A stretch of 64,000 bases of DNA from an uncultured Flavobacteriaceae bacterium (GCA_947503005.1 CANNCA010000001.1:1-64000), one strand, 5' to 3'. Positions 34,555 through 44,080 are shown, counted from the stretch's first letter. Program-made: numbers and translations. The notes: a model not told the origin generated them from the letters alone.

Positions 34555-34623
34555 AGTTTCGTAGGTTTAAAAGTTAGATTTGGGTCGAAATGAATCGGTT
34601 AAACTTTTTGGTCAATTATAAAG

Positions 34624-34631
34624 CAAATGTA
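34624..34631 (-). promoter_or_regulatory. -7 box for the small minus-strand unit
   Basis: Read on the minus strand, TACATTTG matches TAnnTTTG. No exact -33 TTG stands 19-20 bases upstream. It is the only such box between the scoB stop and the 34-codon frame. Confidence 0.4.
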
Positions 34632-34735
34632 GTATCTAACGCCGCGAAGACGAAACTATTGTTGTGAAGTGAACTTAAAATGTTGTGAAAAATATGAGAG
34701 GTCAAAATTTTCGACGAACTGCACTATTTAGAGCG

Positions 34736-35389
34736 CTAAATTTTCATTTCTGGAATGTCTCGTGACACTATTAATGTGCCTTCCGTAGCATTTTTAATTT
34801 CCGAAACACTTACTCCGGGTGCCCTTTCCAATAGCAGAAATCCTTCTGGTACAACTTCCAAAACAGCCAAATTCGTAATTATCTTTTTCACACAACCGAC
34901 TCCTGTTAATGGCAGCGAACATTTCTTCAACAACTTAGAAGCGCCTGCACGATTGGTATGCATCATAGCGACAATAATATTTTCCGCAGAAGCCACTAAA
35001 TCCATCGCGCCGCCCATACCTTTGACCATTTTACCTGGAATCTTCCAATTAGCGATATCTCCGGTTTCGGAAACTTCCATCGCTCCTAAAATGGTTAAAT
35101 CAACGTGCTGACCGCGAATCATTCCAAAACTTGTTGCCGAGTCAAAAAATGAAGCTCCTGGTAACGTGGTAATTGTCTGCTTGCCAGCATTGATGATATC
35201 GGCATCTTCATCACCTTCAAAGGGAAATGGTCCCATACCTAACACCCCGTTCTCGCTTTGGAATTCTACACTAATATCTTCGCGCACAAAGTTGGCAACC
35301 AAAGTTGGAATACCAATTCCTAAATTGACGTAGTAACCGTCTTTGACTTCTTTTGCGATTCGTTTTGCAATTCCGTTCTTATCTAACAT
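34736..35389 (-). CDS. scoB: 3-oxoacid CoA-transferase subunit B
   Basis: The 217-residue protein has the family I CoA-transferase beta-subunit features: GYYVNLGIGIPTLVANF near the start, the catalytic Glu in FQSENGVLGMGPFP (about 51), and GQHVDLTILGAMEVSETGDI, then ANWKIPGK and GMGGAMDLV. Together with subunit A it moves CoA from succinyl-CoA to acetoacetate or a similar 3-oxoacid, which feeds ketone or branched-chain degradation products into acetyl-CoA. It starts 10 bp after the subunit A stop, so the two are cotranscribed. Confidence 0.95.
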   Translation of the reverse strand: MLDKNGIAKRIAKEVKDGYYVNLGIGIPTLVANFVREDISVEFQSENGVLGMGPFPFEGDEDADIINAGKQTITTLPGASFFDSATSFGMIRGQHVDLTILGAMEVSETGDIANWKIPGKMVKGMGGAMDLVASAENIIVAMMHTNRAGASKLLKKCSLPLTGVGCVKKIITNLAVLEVVPEGFLLLERAPGVSVSEIKNATEGTLIVSRDIPEMKI

Positions 35390-35399
35390 GATTCAATTT

Positions 35400-36101
35400 T
35401 CAATTTCTTTTCCGAACCGTTCTTTGTTCAATTCTTTTTTCATAATTCGTTCCTTGAAAAATTCGCTTTACGAATATTCCTGGGACATGAATTTCATTGG
35501 GGTTTAATTCCCCCGCAGGTACCAACTCCTCGACCTCAGCGACCGTTATTTTTGCAGCTCCACACATACATGGATTGAAATTCCTAGCTGTCCCTTTAAA
35601 TATAAGATTACCTGCTTCATCGCCTTTCCATGCTTTCACAAAGGCGAAATCTGCTTTGTAGGCCATCTCTAAAACATACATTTTTCCGTTGAATTCACGG
35701 GTTTCTTTGCCTTCGGCCACTTCAGTGCCATAACCTGCTGGAGTATAAAATGCAGGAAAACCCGCCTGAGCTGCCCTACATTTTTCTGCCAATGTACCTT
35801 GGGGGGTTAATTCAACTTCTAGTTCGCCACTTAACATTTGCCGTTCAAATTCGTCATTCTCACCCACGTAAGAAGAAATCATTTTCTTGATCTGCTTTTT
35901 TTGTAATAATAAGCCTAAACCAAAATCATCAACTCCTGCATTGTTTGAAATACAGGTGATGTTCTTGACTTCCATTTTCACCAATTCAGAAATTGCATTC
36001 TCTGGAATACCGCAGAGACCAAACCCCCCCAACATGAAAGTCATTCCATCTTCAACACCCTGAAGAGCTTCACCTACATTGTTCACTACCTTTCGAATCA
36101 T
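35400..36101 (-). CDS. scoA: 3-oxoacid CoA-transferase subunit A
   Basis: This 233-residue alpha subunit has the expected [19 protein letters not shown] segment with the oxyanion-forming glycine loop, [17 protein letters not shown], a [18 protein letters not shown] block and [16 protein letters not shown]. It pairs with ScoB encoded just downstream. The substrate range (acetoacetate or 3-oxoadipate) cannot be fixed from the sequence; no other catabolic gene adjoins the pair. Confidence 0.95.
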   Translation of the reverse strand: MIRKVVNNVGEALQGVEDGMTFMLGGFGLCGIPENAISELVKMEVKNITCISNNAGVDDFGLGLLLQKKQIKKMISSYVGENDEFERQMLSGELEVELTPQGTLAEKCRAAQAGFPAFYTPAGYGTEVAEGKETREFNGKMYVLEMAYKADFAFVKAWKGDEAGNLIFKGTARNFNPCMCGAAKITVAEVEELVPAGELNPNEIHVPGIFVKRIFQGTNYEKRIEQRTVRKRN

Positions 36102-36161
36102 ACCATTTTAATTAGGAGTTTCTCTTGAAAATCTAGATTACAATTTACATATTTTCAAAAG

Positions 36162-36199
36162 AAAAATGCGCCTGCTTTAGATAAAAGCAGGCGCATTTT
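36162..36199 (-). terminator. Terminator of the PSP1-gldH-PBP1A operon
   Basis: A perfect 16-base stem (AAAATGCGCCTGCTTT / AAAGCAGGCGCATTTT) with a five-base loop is followed on the minus strand by T-rich DNA. It lies 30 bases past the PBP1A stop. Confidence 0.93.
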
Positions 36200-36228
36200 A
36201 TGCTGAGTATTGTGTATAAAGACTCTAC

Positions 36229-38592
36229 TTAAAAATCCAAGTCTTCTAAATCATCATCGGGGTCGGCGTTCTTTTTGGCGTCTGCCAATATCTTGGTGCA
36301 ATCTGTATTGATAGAAAGGTTACTAGGTTTGGGAAATTCCCCGTCTGAAACACCCAACTCTTCATTTTCATAATTCTTTTTCATGTACAAGCCCCAAATG
36401 GGCAGGGCCATTGAAGCTCCTTGACCATATGTAATACTCTTAAAGTGTGTCGACCTTTCTTCTCCGCCTACCCAGACCCCAGTTACTAGATTGGGAACCA
36501 TGCCCATGAACCAACCATCACTATTATTTTGTGTTGTACCTGTCTTACCTGCAATAGGATTGGTAAATCCATAAGGGTAACCCGTGATAATCTCTTTATA
36601 AACGGTGGTGTTTTTATTATAACTATGTCTTAGTCTTGTGCCTGAACCACCTTCGGTAACACCCTCCATTAAGTTCAACATGGCATAAGAAACATCTTTA
36701 CTTAAAACATCTTTGGTTTCAGGAACGTACTCATAAAGTACAGTTCCATTCTTATCCTCAATACGCGTAACCATAACAGGTTTAACATAAACCCCTTGAT
36801 TCACGAACGTACCGTAGGCGCCTACCATTTCATAAACGTTCATGTCTTCGGTGCCTAGAGCAATGGCAGGGACCGGTAAAATCTCTTTGGAAATTCCTAA
36901 ATTCTTTACTATGGAAACCACGGACTTTGGACCAACTCGATCAATCAACTGGGCCGTAACAGTATTCACCGAATTAGCTAAAGCCGACTTTAAGGTGTAA
37001 TTTTTACCTGAATATTTTAAGTCGGCGTTTCTAGGGCACCAAGGCTCAGCATTTCCGTGTTTTCCTGCCTCGATACAATACTGCGTATCGGGCAATGAAT
37101 CGCAGGGTGACAACCGCAATTGATCTATGGCCGCCGCATAAACAAATGGCTTGAAGGTAGAACCCGCTTGCCTTGCGCCCTGAATAACATTGTCATATTG
37201 AAAGTGTTTATAGTCTATACCACCTACCCAAGCTTTTACATGCCCGGTCTGGGGTTCCATCGACATCATCGCAGATCGTAAAAAGGTCTTATAGTACCTA
37301 ATAGAATCCATAGGGGTCATAATAGTGTCCTTTTCCCTGGTTTCGCTCTCCCAGTCAAAAACGGTCATTTCCGTCTTCTCCGTAAACGATTTTCTGATTT
37401 CAGCTTCTGATTTTCCCTCGGCCTTCATTGCACGCCAACGAGGTGAAATTTTCATCCCGCTCTCCATAATACCATCAATTTCACTTTTATCCAAATCAAG
37501 AAAGGGAGCTGTTTTATTTCGCTCTGGTGTATTTTGATTGAAGAATTCTGCCTGTAGGTTTTTCATATGCATACTGACCGCCTCTTCTGCATTGGCCTGC
37601 ATTCTTGAATCGATAGTGGTGTAAATTTTCAATCCGTCTAAGTACAAACTGTATTTGTCGCGCTCACCTTCTAGTGCAGGTTTAGGGTTTTTTGAAATCC
37701 AATCGTTCATGAAACGTTGAAGGTACATTCTGAAATACGTGGCAATGCCTTCCCTATGGTTTTCAGGGCTAAAGTTGACATCCATTTTCAATGCCTGCAA
37801 TGAATCTTTTTCTTTTTCTGTGAGGTAGTTGTACTTGGCCATCTGACCTAATACCGTATTCCTGCGGTTAAAAACCAATTCTTCCCTTCGAATCGGGTTG
37901 TATAGGGAAGAGTTTTTGAGCATACCCACCAACATCGCTGATTCTTCGATTTTTAAAGCATTGGGTTCTTTACCAAAGTAAATTCTTGAGGCTGAACGGA
38001 TTCCATCTGCAGCATATCCAAAATCGTATTCGTTTAAATACATCGCGATGATTTCTTGCTTTGTATACTGTCTTTCCAATCGAGTTGCAATAACCCACTC
38101 TTTTATCTTTTGCAAAATTCGAGAGGGAAGATTGTCAGAAGCCCTTTTTGTAAAGAGTAATTTGGAAAGCTGCTGTGAAATGGTACTGGCTCCGCCCCTT
38201 TTTCCTAAGAATGCAAAGGCTCTGAGTGTTCCACGAGCATCGATTCCCGAATGTTCAAAATAACGCGCATCCTCTGTTGCAACCAAGGCATTGACTATAT
38301 TCTCAGGTAATTCCGCGAAAGGAACGGGAGTTCTATTGTCATCTAGGTAATATTTGCCTAGTGTTTTTCCATCGGCAGAAAGTACTTCAGTCGCTAAATT
38401 GGTTTGTGGGTTTTCCAGACGCTCAAAGGTCGGCATCTCACCTAACCATCCCCAAGAGGCAGATAAAAATAAGAGTGCCCCGGAAAGCACCATTACACCG
38501 AACAAAATCCAGAACCATTTGATGTATTTAGAAAAGGATGGTCTTCCCTTTTTACCTGCCGAAGAAGCAGGTTTCTTTACGGCCTTTGCCAT
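36229..38592 (-). CDS. Class A penicillin-binding protein (PBP1A)
   Basis: The 787-residue protein has a basic cytoplasmic tail, one membrane helix (about 25-47), a GT51 glycosyltransferase domain with VATEDARYFEHSGID (catalytic Glu) and GGASTISQQLSKLL, and a transpeptidase domain with the serine motif GSTFKPF, SVN and KTGTTQ. It polymerises lipid II and cross-links peptide stems during wall growth. Its length and order are those of PBP1A of Bacteroidota; the acidic tail DDDLEDLDF is unusual but seen in relatives. It lies 5 bp after gldH, and PSP1, gldH and PBP1A form one operon. Confidence 0.95.
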   Translation of the reverse strand: MAKAVKKPASSAGKKGRPSFSKYIKWFWILFGVMVLSGALLFLSASWGWLGEMPTFERLENPQTNLATEVLSADGKTLGKYYLDDNRTPVPFAELPENIVNALVATEDARYFEHSGIDARGTLRAFAFLGKRGGASTISQQLSKLLFTKRASDNLPSRILQKIKEWVIATRLERQYTKQEIIAMYLNEYDFGYAADGIRSASRIYFGKEPNALKIEESAMLVGMLKNSSLYNPIRREELVFNRRNTVLGQMAKYNYLTEKEKDSLQALKMDVNFSPENHREGIATYFRMYLQRFMNDWISKNPKPALEGERDKYSLYLDGLKIYTTIDSRMQANAEEAVSMHMKNLQAEFFNQNTPERNKTAPFLDLDKSEIDGIMESGMKISPRWRAMKAEGKSEAEIRKSFTEKTEMTVFDWESETREKDTIMTPMDSIRYYKTFLRSAMMSMEPQTGHVKAWVGGIDYKHFQYDNVIQGARQAGSTFKPFVYAAAIDQLRLSPCDSLPDTQYCIEAGKHGNAEPWCPRNADLKYSGKNYTLKSALANSVNTVTAQLIDRVGPKSVVSIVKNLGISKEILPVPAIALGTEDMNVYEMVGAYGTFVNQGVYVKPVMVTRIEDKNGTVLYEYVPETKDVLSKDVSYAMLNLMEGVTEGGSGTRLRHSYNKNTTVYKEIITGYPYGFTNPIAGKTGTTQNNSDGWFMGMVPNLVTGVWVGGEERSTHFKSITYGQGASMALPIWGLYMKKNYENEELGVSDGEFPKPSNLSINTDCTKILADAKKNADPDDDLEDLDF

Positions 38593-38597
38593 ATGCT

Positions 38598-39083
38598 TTA
38601 CTTATTACTTTTTACTATTTCAAAACCAACATCGGTAATTCCTTCTAAATTCTCCACACCGTTTACGTTTCCGTTTTTTCGCATGGCGTGGGAAACACGT
38701 AAGGTATATACGCCTGAAGTTGGGAAAACGATGTTTTCTTTATACCATAATTTATTCTCTTTCAGACTACCTTGACCTTGTCCTAGCCAAGTGCCATCTG
38801 GCAGCGCCATATCATACTCCAACGTATCAGTAACGGTATTTCCGTCCGGAAAATTGAGCTCGGCAATCAAAAAAAGGTTATTGTACTGAAATGTTTCATC
38901 GTTTCTCACATTGATGAACATATGATGTTGTTGTAACGTATCAATTTCAGAGAAGTTGAATTCCAGAACATCATCTTTGTTCCAATAGCCATTATCCGTC
39001 GCCTTGTATTCCGATTTCACAATACTCGATGTACAAGAAACAATGGTCAAGCTCAATACCAAGACAAACCAAATCTTACTCAT
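38598..39083 (-). CDS. gldH: Gliding motility lipoprotein GldH
   Basis: The ATG at 39083 gives a 161-residue lipoprotein (lipobox TIVSC, Cys 17), the normal GldH length; the longer frame upstream reads over the PSP1 gene and was discarded. Features of the family are VLEFNFSEIDTLQQHHMFI, IAELNFPDGNTVTDTLEYD, GSLKENKLWYKENIVF and SHAMRKNGNVNGVENLEGI. GldH is one of the lipoproteins required for gliding and for T9SS function in Flavobacteriia. The start overlaps the end of the PSP1 gene by 8 bp, which suggests coupled translation. Confidence 0.92.
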   Translation of the reverse strand: MSKIWFVLVLSLTIVSCTSSIVKSEYKATDNGYWNKDDVLEFNFSEIDTLQQHHMFINVRNDETFQYNNLFLIAELNFPDGNTVTDTLEYDMALPDGTWLGQGQGSLKENKLWYKENIVFPTSGVYTLRVSHAMRKNGNVNGVENLEGITDVGFEIVKSNK

Positions 39084-40377
39084 TTTTCGTACGACTTTTA
39101 TTGCGATTGCGGTTTTTATTATTGTTTCGGCTACGATTTTTATTAGCAGAATTTGAATTGTTTCCGCTATTCGACTTTCTTTTATTCGTGTTTGAACCCT
39201 GCTGCTTGTTCCTATTTGCAGTATTAGCTCCAGAAGCCTTTTTCTTACGGTTTCTATTTCGGTTGCGGTTAGAACGTTTGGGTTTATCAAAACGAGTCAA
39301 ACTATCTTGGCCTACCACATTTTCAAAAACTACACGTTCTTCTATTTCAACAAGGTTTTCAACTTCATATTCTTCAAGGCTTGCGACCTTCACTTTATTT
39401 TTGTTCTTTTCTAAAACCTCTTTGACCTGTTCTTTTGAAAGTACATGCCAGTTAGCTGGATCTTCTTTGTAAGAAAACCAAAGTTTGCCTTTGAAAATAT
39501 CTGTTTTTTGACAAAATGCAAGTCCTTTTTCAGTCTGTAATTTGGTGTCTTGAGATGGAAAATCCTTCAAAGCGTCCAAATAGACATCTAGTTCATAATT
39601 CAAACAGCATTTCAATTTTCCACATTGGCCTGCCAATTTTTGAGGATTCAATGAAAGTTGCTGGTACCGCGCAGCCGAGGTACTTACAGAACGGAAGTCG
39701 GTTAACCAAGTTGAACAACATAATTCTCGCCCGCAAGAGCCTATGCCTCCCAAACGTTGAGCTTCTTGACGGTAGCCTATTTGACGCATTTCAATTCGTA
39801 TACCAAATGCCTTCGCCATATCTTTTATCAATTGGCGAAAGTCAACCCGTTCTTCAGCAGTATAATAAAAAGTAGCTTTTGATCCGTCGCCTTGAAATTC
39901 AACGTCGGAAATTTTCATTTGCAATTTGAGAATGATAGCGATTTCACGAGCGCGCTTCTTGATTTCCTCTTCACGGTCACGGCATTTCTGCCAAATATCA
40001 ATATCTTTTTGGGATGCTTTTCGATATACTTTAGGAAGTTCGGGATCGTTGAAATCGACCTTCTTGCGCTTCATTTGCACCTTGACCAATTCACCTGTCA
40101 AGGTCACCATGCCTACATCATGACCAGATTGCGCTTGGGTCGCCACAATATCACCTATTGAAAGCGATAGATTCTCTGTGTTCTTAAAAAATTCTTTTCG
40201 ACTATTCTTAAATCTGACCTCAACGAATGCAAACGGCTTTTCACCGTTTGGAGGAGACATATTTGAAAGCCAATCGAAAACCGTCAATTTATTACAACCA
40301 TCGGTTCCACAAGTACCGTTATTCTTGCATCCGCGAGGCTGTCCGTCCTTATCGGTCGAACAACTGCTACAACCCAT
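39076..40377 (-). CDS. PSP1 domain protein (RicT/YaaT-like)
   Basis: The 433-residue protein begins with a cysteine-rich N-terminus (GCSSCSTDKDG, GCKNNGTCGTDGC), followed by the PSP1 domain with FAFVEVRFKNSRKEFF and GIRIEMRQIGYRQEAQRLGG, then IGSCGRELCCSTWL and AGQCGKLKCCLNYE. These cysteine pairs match the [4Fe-4S]-binding sites described in the Bacillus RicT protein, which affects RNA processing and biofilm. The last 80 residues are low-complexity N, R, K and S, typical of nucleic-acid binding. It leads the gldH-PBP1A operon. In Flavobacteriia its role in gliding or RNA metabolism is not known to me. Confidence 0.88.
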   Translation of the reverse strand: MGCSSCSTDKDGQPRGCKNNGTCGTDGCNKLTVFDWLSNMSPPNGEKPFAFVEVRFKNSRKEFFKNTENLSLSIGDIVATQAQSGHDVGMVTLTGELVKVQMKRKKVDFNDPELPKVYRKASQKDIDIWQKCRDREEEIKKRAREIAIILKLQMKISDVEFQGDGSKATFYYTAEERVDFRQLIKDMAKAFGIRIEMRQIGYRQEAQRLGGIGSCGRELCCSTWLTDFRSVSTSAARYQQLSLNPQKLAGQCGKLKCCLNYELDVYLDALKDFPSQDTKLQTEKGLAFCQKTDIFKGKLWFSYKEDPANWHVLSKEQVKEVLEKNKNKVKVASLEEYEVENLVEIEERVVFENVVGQDSLTRFDKPKRSNRNRNRNRKKKASGANTANRNKQQGSNTNKRKSNSGNNSNSANKNRSRNNNKNRNRNKSRTKNE

Positions 40378-40520
40378 ATTTTATATGTTGGTTTGGTCAA
40401 ATCCGTCTGCTTCAGCATATGAACGGTAAAAGTTTTGACCAAAAAAGGTTCATACTAAACTTAAAAGTAAAGATAGCACAATTTGACATGGAAAGAAAGT
40501 TTCCCGCTCAACAGGCATTC

Positions 40521-41552
40521 CTATTTTTTGAATCTCAGGACTGGAGATCTTCCCTTTTTAAAAATTTTATTGCTGACTACTTTGCCTTTTCGAAGTCGTT
40601 TCTGTTCTTCCCAAGGAAGATTATGTACTTCTTGACATGATTTGGAACAGCAATTGTCCATTTTTTGGGCACATTCCTCGCATTGAATGAACAATAGATG
40701 GCAAGCCTCGTTGGCACAATTTTCATGGGTGTCGCAGGGTTTACCGCATTGATGGCACTGCGCGATAACATCTTGCGATATACGTTCACCCCGTCTATGG
40801 TCGAAAACAAAGTTTTTACCCAAGAATTTGTTTTCCAAGTTCTTCTTTTTAACCTGTCTTGCGTATTCTATTATACCGCCTTCAAGCTGAAAAACCTGCT
40901 TGAAACCTTTATGCTTATAATAAGCACTTGCTTTTTCACACCGAATGCCCCCAGTACAATACATGACCAATTTTTTATCCTCTTTATGGTCTCTCAAATC
41001 TTCTTCGATGATATCCAAAGAATCACGAAATGTATCTACATCAGGGGTTATGGCATTTTTGAAATGCCCAATCTCGCTTTCATAATGGTTTCTCATATCG
41101 ACCAAAACCGTATCCGGGTCTTCAATAAGTTCATTGAATTGCACTGCGTCAACATGAATACCCTTGTTGGTTACATCAAAAGTTCTATCGTTTAATCCGT
41201 CTGCCACGATTTTCTTTCGAACCTTGACCTTTAATTTCAAGAATGAAAGATTGTCCTGCTCAATGGCTATATTCAAACGAACATTATCTAAAAAAGAAAT
41301 GCTATCCAAATGGCTCTTGAAAGCTTCAAAGTTTTCGGCGGGAACCGAGAGTTGTGCATTGATTCCCTCGTGGGCCACATAAATACGCCCGAGCACGTCA
41401 AGCTCGTTCCAGTGAATGAAAAGGTGATTTCTAAAAATCGACGGGTTGCCGATATGTGCATATGTATAGAAAGAGATGGTCAACCTTTCTTGACCCGCTT
41501 CTTCAATAAGCGCAGCTCTTTCCTTTGCACTTAAGGTATTGTACAGTTGCAT
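40521..41552 (-). CDS. trhO: tRNA uridine(34) hydroxylase TrhO (rhodanese-like)
   Basis: The ATG at 41552 (MQLYNTLSAKERAAL) was chosen over an in-frame start at 41645 that adds 31 residues without similarity. The 343-residue product has an N-terminal acylphosphatase-like domain (YVAHEGINAQLSVP) and a rhodanese domain with the active-site loop MYCTGGIRCEKASAY. The C-terminus is cysteine-rich (CHQCGKPCDTHENC, CEECAQKMDNCC), as in TrhO/YceA. The enzyme hydroxylates U34 of some tRNAs with oxygen. Rhodanese sulfur transfer is the older and less likely annotation. Confidence 0.93.
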   Translation of the reverse strand: MQLYNTLSAKERAALIEEAGQERLTISFYTYAHIGNPSIFRNHLFIHWNELDVLGRIYVAHEGINAQLSVPAENFEAFKSHLDSISFLDNVRLNIAIEQDNLSFLKLKVKVRKKIVADGLNDRTFDVTNKGIHVDAVQFNELIEDPDTVLVDMRNHYESEIGHFKNAITPDVDTFRDSLDIIEEDLRDHKEDKKLVMYCTGGIRCEKASAYYKHKGFKQVFQLEGGIIEYARQVKKKNLENKFLGKNFVFDHRRGERISQDVIAQCHQCGKPCDTHENCANEACHLLFIQCEECAQKMDNCCSKSCQEVHNLPWEEQKRLRKGKVVSNKIFKKGRSPVLRFKK

Positions 41553-41595
41553 GCTATACCAATATTTTAAGTTAAAAGAAGTATTTTCCTGAAAG

Positions 41596-41603
41596 CAAAA
41601 ATA
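41596..41603 (-). promoter_or_regulatory. -7 box of trhO
   Basis: On the minus strand TATTTTTG matches TAnnTTTG, about 44 bases before the trhO ATG. The -33 position holds TTC instead of TTG. Confidence 0.5.
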
Positions 41604-41682
41604 AGGAAAATTAGGTAGGTTATACAGAAGTTGACAGTTGACCACTGGAAGCGGTTAGAGCTGTATAAAAAATTCAGCAAAT

Positions 41683-41713
41683 AAAAAAGAGCCTTGAAAA
41701 ATCAAGACTCTTT
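41683..41713 (-). terminator. Terminator of the candidate small RNA
   Basis: AAAGAGTCTTGA and TCAAGGCTCTTT pair with one mismatch around a TTTT loop, and the minus strand continues with TTTTTT. No protein gene on this strand lies upstream, because recA runs the other way. Confidence 0.8.
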
Positions 41714-41844
41714 GTCGGCCATTCCATTTTTTTCTTCTTCATAGCACTTTTCAGAAACACTAAAAGGAAATGACCACCATTGCCTGTTATGAGTAAATAA
41801 CAGCGAATATTTTGAGTTAGCTTATGCTATTTGGAACAAAGATG
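41683..41844 (-). ncRNA. Candidate small RNA between recA and trhO
   Basis: The minus strand holds a complete small unit: a near-consensus -7 box CATCTTTG (41837-41844), a 7-bp hairpin CTGTTAT/ATAACAG with a 6-base loop (41784-41803), and a strong terminator stem AAAGAGTCTTGA / TCAAGGCTCTTT (41686-41713) followed by six T. The predicted RNA is about 140-150 nt. No normal coding frame with ATG is present. A 39-codon open frame without a proper start (ending at 41702) overlaps the terminator and is unlikely to be translated. I do not recognise an RNA family. Confidence 0.35.
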
Positions 41845-41924
41845 CAAGCTTTTTAAAAAGGTTGCGTCGGCATTGTACCAAAAGAAAAGAAATGGTAATT
41901 TAGCCTCCCTAATATATAGAACAT

Positions 41925-42929
41925 ATGAGCTCGGAAAAAGACGCAAAATTAAAAGCCCTTAAACTTACACTTGATAAATTAGACAAAACTTATGGTAAAG
42001 GTGCCGTAATGAAAATGGGTGATAGCGTCATCGAAGATGTTGAGGTAATTCCTTCTGGCTCTCTAGGTTTGGATATTGCGTTGGGCGTTGGTGGATACCC
42101 TCGTGGCAGAGTAATCGAAATTTATGGTCCAGAATCTTCTGGTAAAACTACCTTGACTTTGCACGCCATTGCCGAAGCTCAAAAACAAGGCGGAATTGCT
42201 GCTTTCATTGATGCAGAACACGCGTTCGACCGATTTTATGCTGAAAAATTAGGAGTCGATATCGACAATTTAATTATTTCACAACCTGATAATGGAGAAC
42301 AAGGATTGGAAATTGCGGATAATTTGATTCGTTCAGGGGCTATCGATATTGTTGTCATCGATTCAGTTGCAGCTTTGACTCCAAAAAGTGAAATTGAAGG
42401 CGAAATGGGAGATTCAAAAATGGGATTACATGCCCGTTTGATGTCTCAAGCACTTCGTAAACTTACAGGTTCGATCAGCAAAACCCACTGCACGGTGATT
42501 TTCATCAACCAACTACGTGAAAAAATCGGAGTTATGTTTGGAAATCCTGAAACTACGACGGGTGGTAATGCACTTAAATTTTATGCTTCCGTTCGATTGG
42601 ATATCAGAAGATCTACACAAATAAAAAATACCGATGGTGGCGTTCTAGGAAATAAGACCCGAGTTAAAGTAGTTAAGAATAAAGTAGCACCACCATTTCG
42701 TACGACCGAGTTCGATATCATGTACGGTGAAGGAATCTCTAAAGTCGGTGAAATCATCGATTTGGGAGTAGAGTATGAAATCATCAAAAAAAGTGGTTCT
42801 TGGTTTAGTTATGGGGATACTAAATTAGGTCAAGGTAGAGATGGAGTAAAGGGTCTGCTACTCGACAATCCTGAACTTTTTGAAGAATTGGAAGGTAAGA
42901 TTAGGGAAGCTATCAGTGCGGTAAAATAA
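41925..42929 (+). CDS. recA: Recombinase RecA
   Basis: The 334-residue protein is RecA along its full length: [13 protein letters not shown], the Walker A motif [11 protein letters not shown] (about 66-76), [10 protein letters not shown], the Walker B-like [17 protein letters not shown], and loop L2 with [19 protein letters not shown]. It forms filaments on single-stranded DNA for recombination and SOS induction. The common acidic C-terminal tail is short ([14 protein letters not shown]), as in other Flavobacteriia. No LexA-type operator was recognised upstream. Confidence 0.98.
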   Translation: MSSEKDAKLKALKLTLDKLDKTYGKGAVMKMGDSVIEDVEVIPSGSLGLDIALGVGGYPRGRVIEIYGPESSGKTTLTLHAIAEAQKQGGIAAFIDAEHAFDRFYAEKLGVDIDNLIISQPDNGEQGLEIADNLIRSGAIDIVVIDSVAALTPKSEIEGEMGDSKMGLHARLMSQALRKLTGSISKTHCTVIFINQLREKIGVMFGNPETTTGGNALKFYASVRLDIRRSTQIKNTDGGVLGNKTRVKVVKNKVAPPFRTTEFDIMYGEGISKVGEIIDLGVEYEIIKKSGSWFSYGDTKLGQGRDGVKGLLLDNPELFEELEGKIREAISAVK

Positions 42930-43020
42930 TTCTCCCCCGCAAGCTTTAGATAAATCATACAACGATAGCCACGCAACCTTTGTAAAAGATTGTCATCTTA
43001 CAGGCAAATACCATTTGCTT

Positions 43021-43440
43021 ATGAAAAGGTTATTTTTCATTTGTGTCGCAATGAGTTTATTACTTCAAGGAGTATCTTGCTCCTTAAATGACGATGGACC
43101 TAATTTTCATTTTAAGCCATTACAAATCACAAGTGCTGAATTGCCGGATTCATTTGACCTGAATGAAACCTACCAAATAACGGTAAATTATACGATACCT
43201 GATGGGTGTACGGGTTTTGGCGGTTTTGATGTTACAAAAAGTGATTTCACTACTAGAAACGTAGTCATTTTTGGCACCGTACGTACAGATCAGGAAGCCT
43301 GTATTACACTTGCACAAGATGCTCAGGCATCATTTAGTTTCATTTGTCTATATGATGAACCTTATACTTTTCGTTTTTGGCAAGGGGAGGGAGCAGATGG
43401 AGAACAGGAGTATTTTGAGGTAGTGGTTCCAGTGAATTAA
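43021..43440 (+). CDS. Small lipoprotein, function unknown
   Basis: The ATG at 43021 gives 139 residues; a TTG six bases earlier is an alternative. The signal peptide ends at GVSC (Cys 20). The mature part looks like a single beta-sandwich: LQITSAELPDSFDLNETYQI, VNYTIPDGCTGFGGF, and YTFRFWQGEGADGEQEYFEV near the end. Three cysteines (GCTGF, EACIT, ICLYD) may be paired. No family is recognised. It lies between recA and an ECF sigma factor gene, 30 bp before the latter, and may belong to its operon. Confidence 0.75.
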   Translation: MKRLFFICVAMSLLLQGVSCSLNDDGPNFHFKPLQITSAELPDSFDLNETYQITVNYTIPDGCTGFGGFDVTKSDFTTRNVVIFGTVRTDQEACITLAQDAQASFSFICLYDEPYTFRFWQGEGADGEQEYFEVVVPVN

Positions 43441-43470
43441 ACCAACAACAATTTAATCTAACCAAATAAT

Positions 43471-44070
43471 TTGAGTTTAGAAGAACTCGTAGACCTATGT
43501 AAGAAGGGCGACAGAACATCGCAGGCTCGACTATATCAGAAATATTCGAATATACTATTCGGTATATGTTTGAAGTATTCGCGAAATAAAACAGAGGCTG
43601 AAGATAACCTTCATGATAGTTTTATTACAATCTTCGATAAAATAGGACAGTATCGATCAGAAGGTTCTTTTGAAGGTTGGATGAAGCGTATTACTGTAAA
43701 TACCGTTTTGCAAAAATATAGAAAAAGTGAACATTTAAATGTAGTGTCAGAAAATCTGGAGGAAGAAGCAGAAATAGAACCCTTGCATGCGGATTTGAAT
43801 TTACAGACACTATTAAAATACATACAAGAACTGCCAAACAAATATCGACTAACCTTTAACATGTATGTGTTGGATGGTTATACACATAAGGAAATAAGTG
43901 AACAATTGGGTACGTCACCGGGCACTTCAAAATCGAATCTAGCTCGTGCTAGAATGATTCTTAAAGAACGTATCGAAAGAGAGCAAAATAAATCCGTCAT
44001 TGGATTACTCATTTTCTTCACGAAAGAAGAGAATAGTCCGTTGAAAAAAAATATCAAAATCAAATCCTAA
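43471..44070 (+). CDS. RNA polymerase ECF-type sigma factor
   Basis: The start codon is TTG at 43471, giving SLEELVDLCKKGDRTSQARL, the normal first helix; no ATG lies close by. Region 2 contains CLKYSRNKTEAEDNLHDSFI and GSFEGWMKRITVNTVL, and region 4 contains PNKYRLTFNMYVLDGYTHKEI and GTSPGTSKSNLARAR, a helix-turn-helix. It would direct RNA polymerase to a special promoter set. The tail EENSPLKKNIKIKS is short. Ten bases downstream begins a membrane-anchored beta-barrel protein that probably controls it. Confidence 0.93.
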   Translation: MSLEELVDLCKKGDRTSQARLYQKYSNILFGICLKYSRNKTEAEDNLHDSFITIFDKIGQYRSEGSFEGWMKRITVNTVLQKYRKSEHLNVVSENLEEEAEIEPLHADLNLQTLLKYIQELPNKYRLTFNMYVLDGYTHKEISEQLGTSPGTSKSNLARARMILKERIEREQNKSVIGLLIFFTKEENSPLKKNIKIKS

Positions 44071-44080
44071 GACATTTAAA

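Noticed and set aside
39084-39290. N-terminal extension of GldH
   Set aside because: These codons read over the low-complexity end of the PSP1 gene; the lipoprotein signal starts at 39083.
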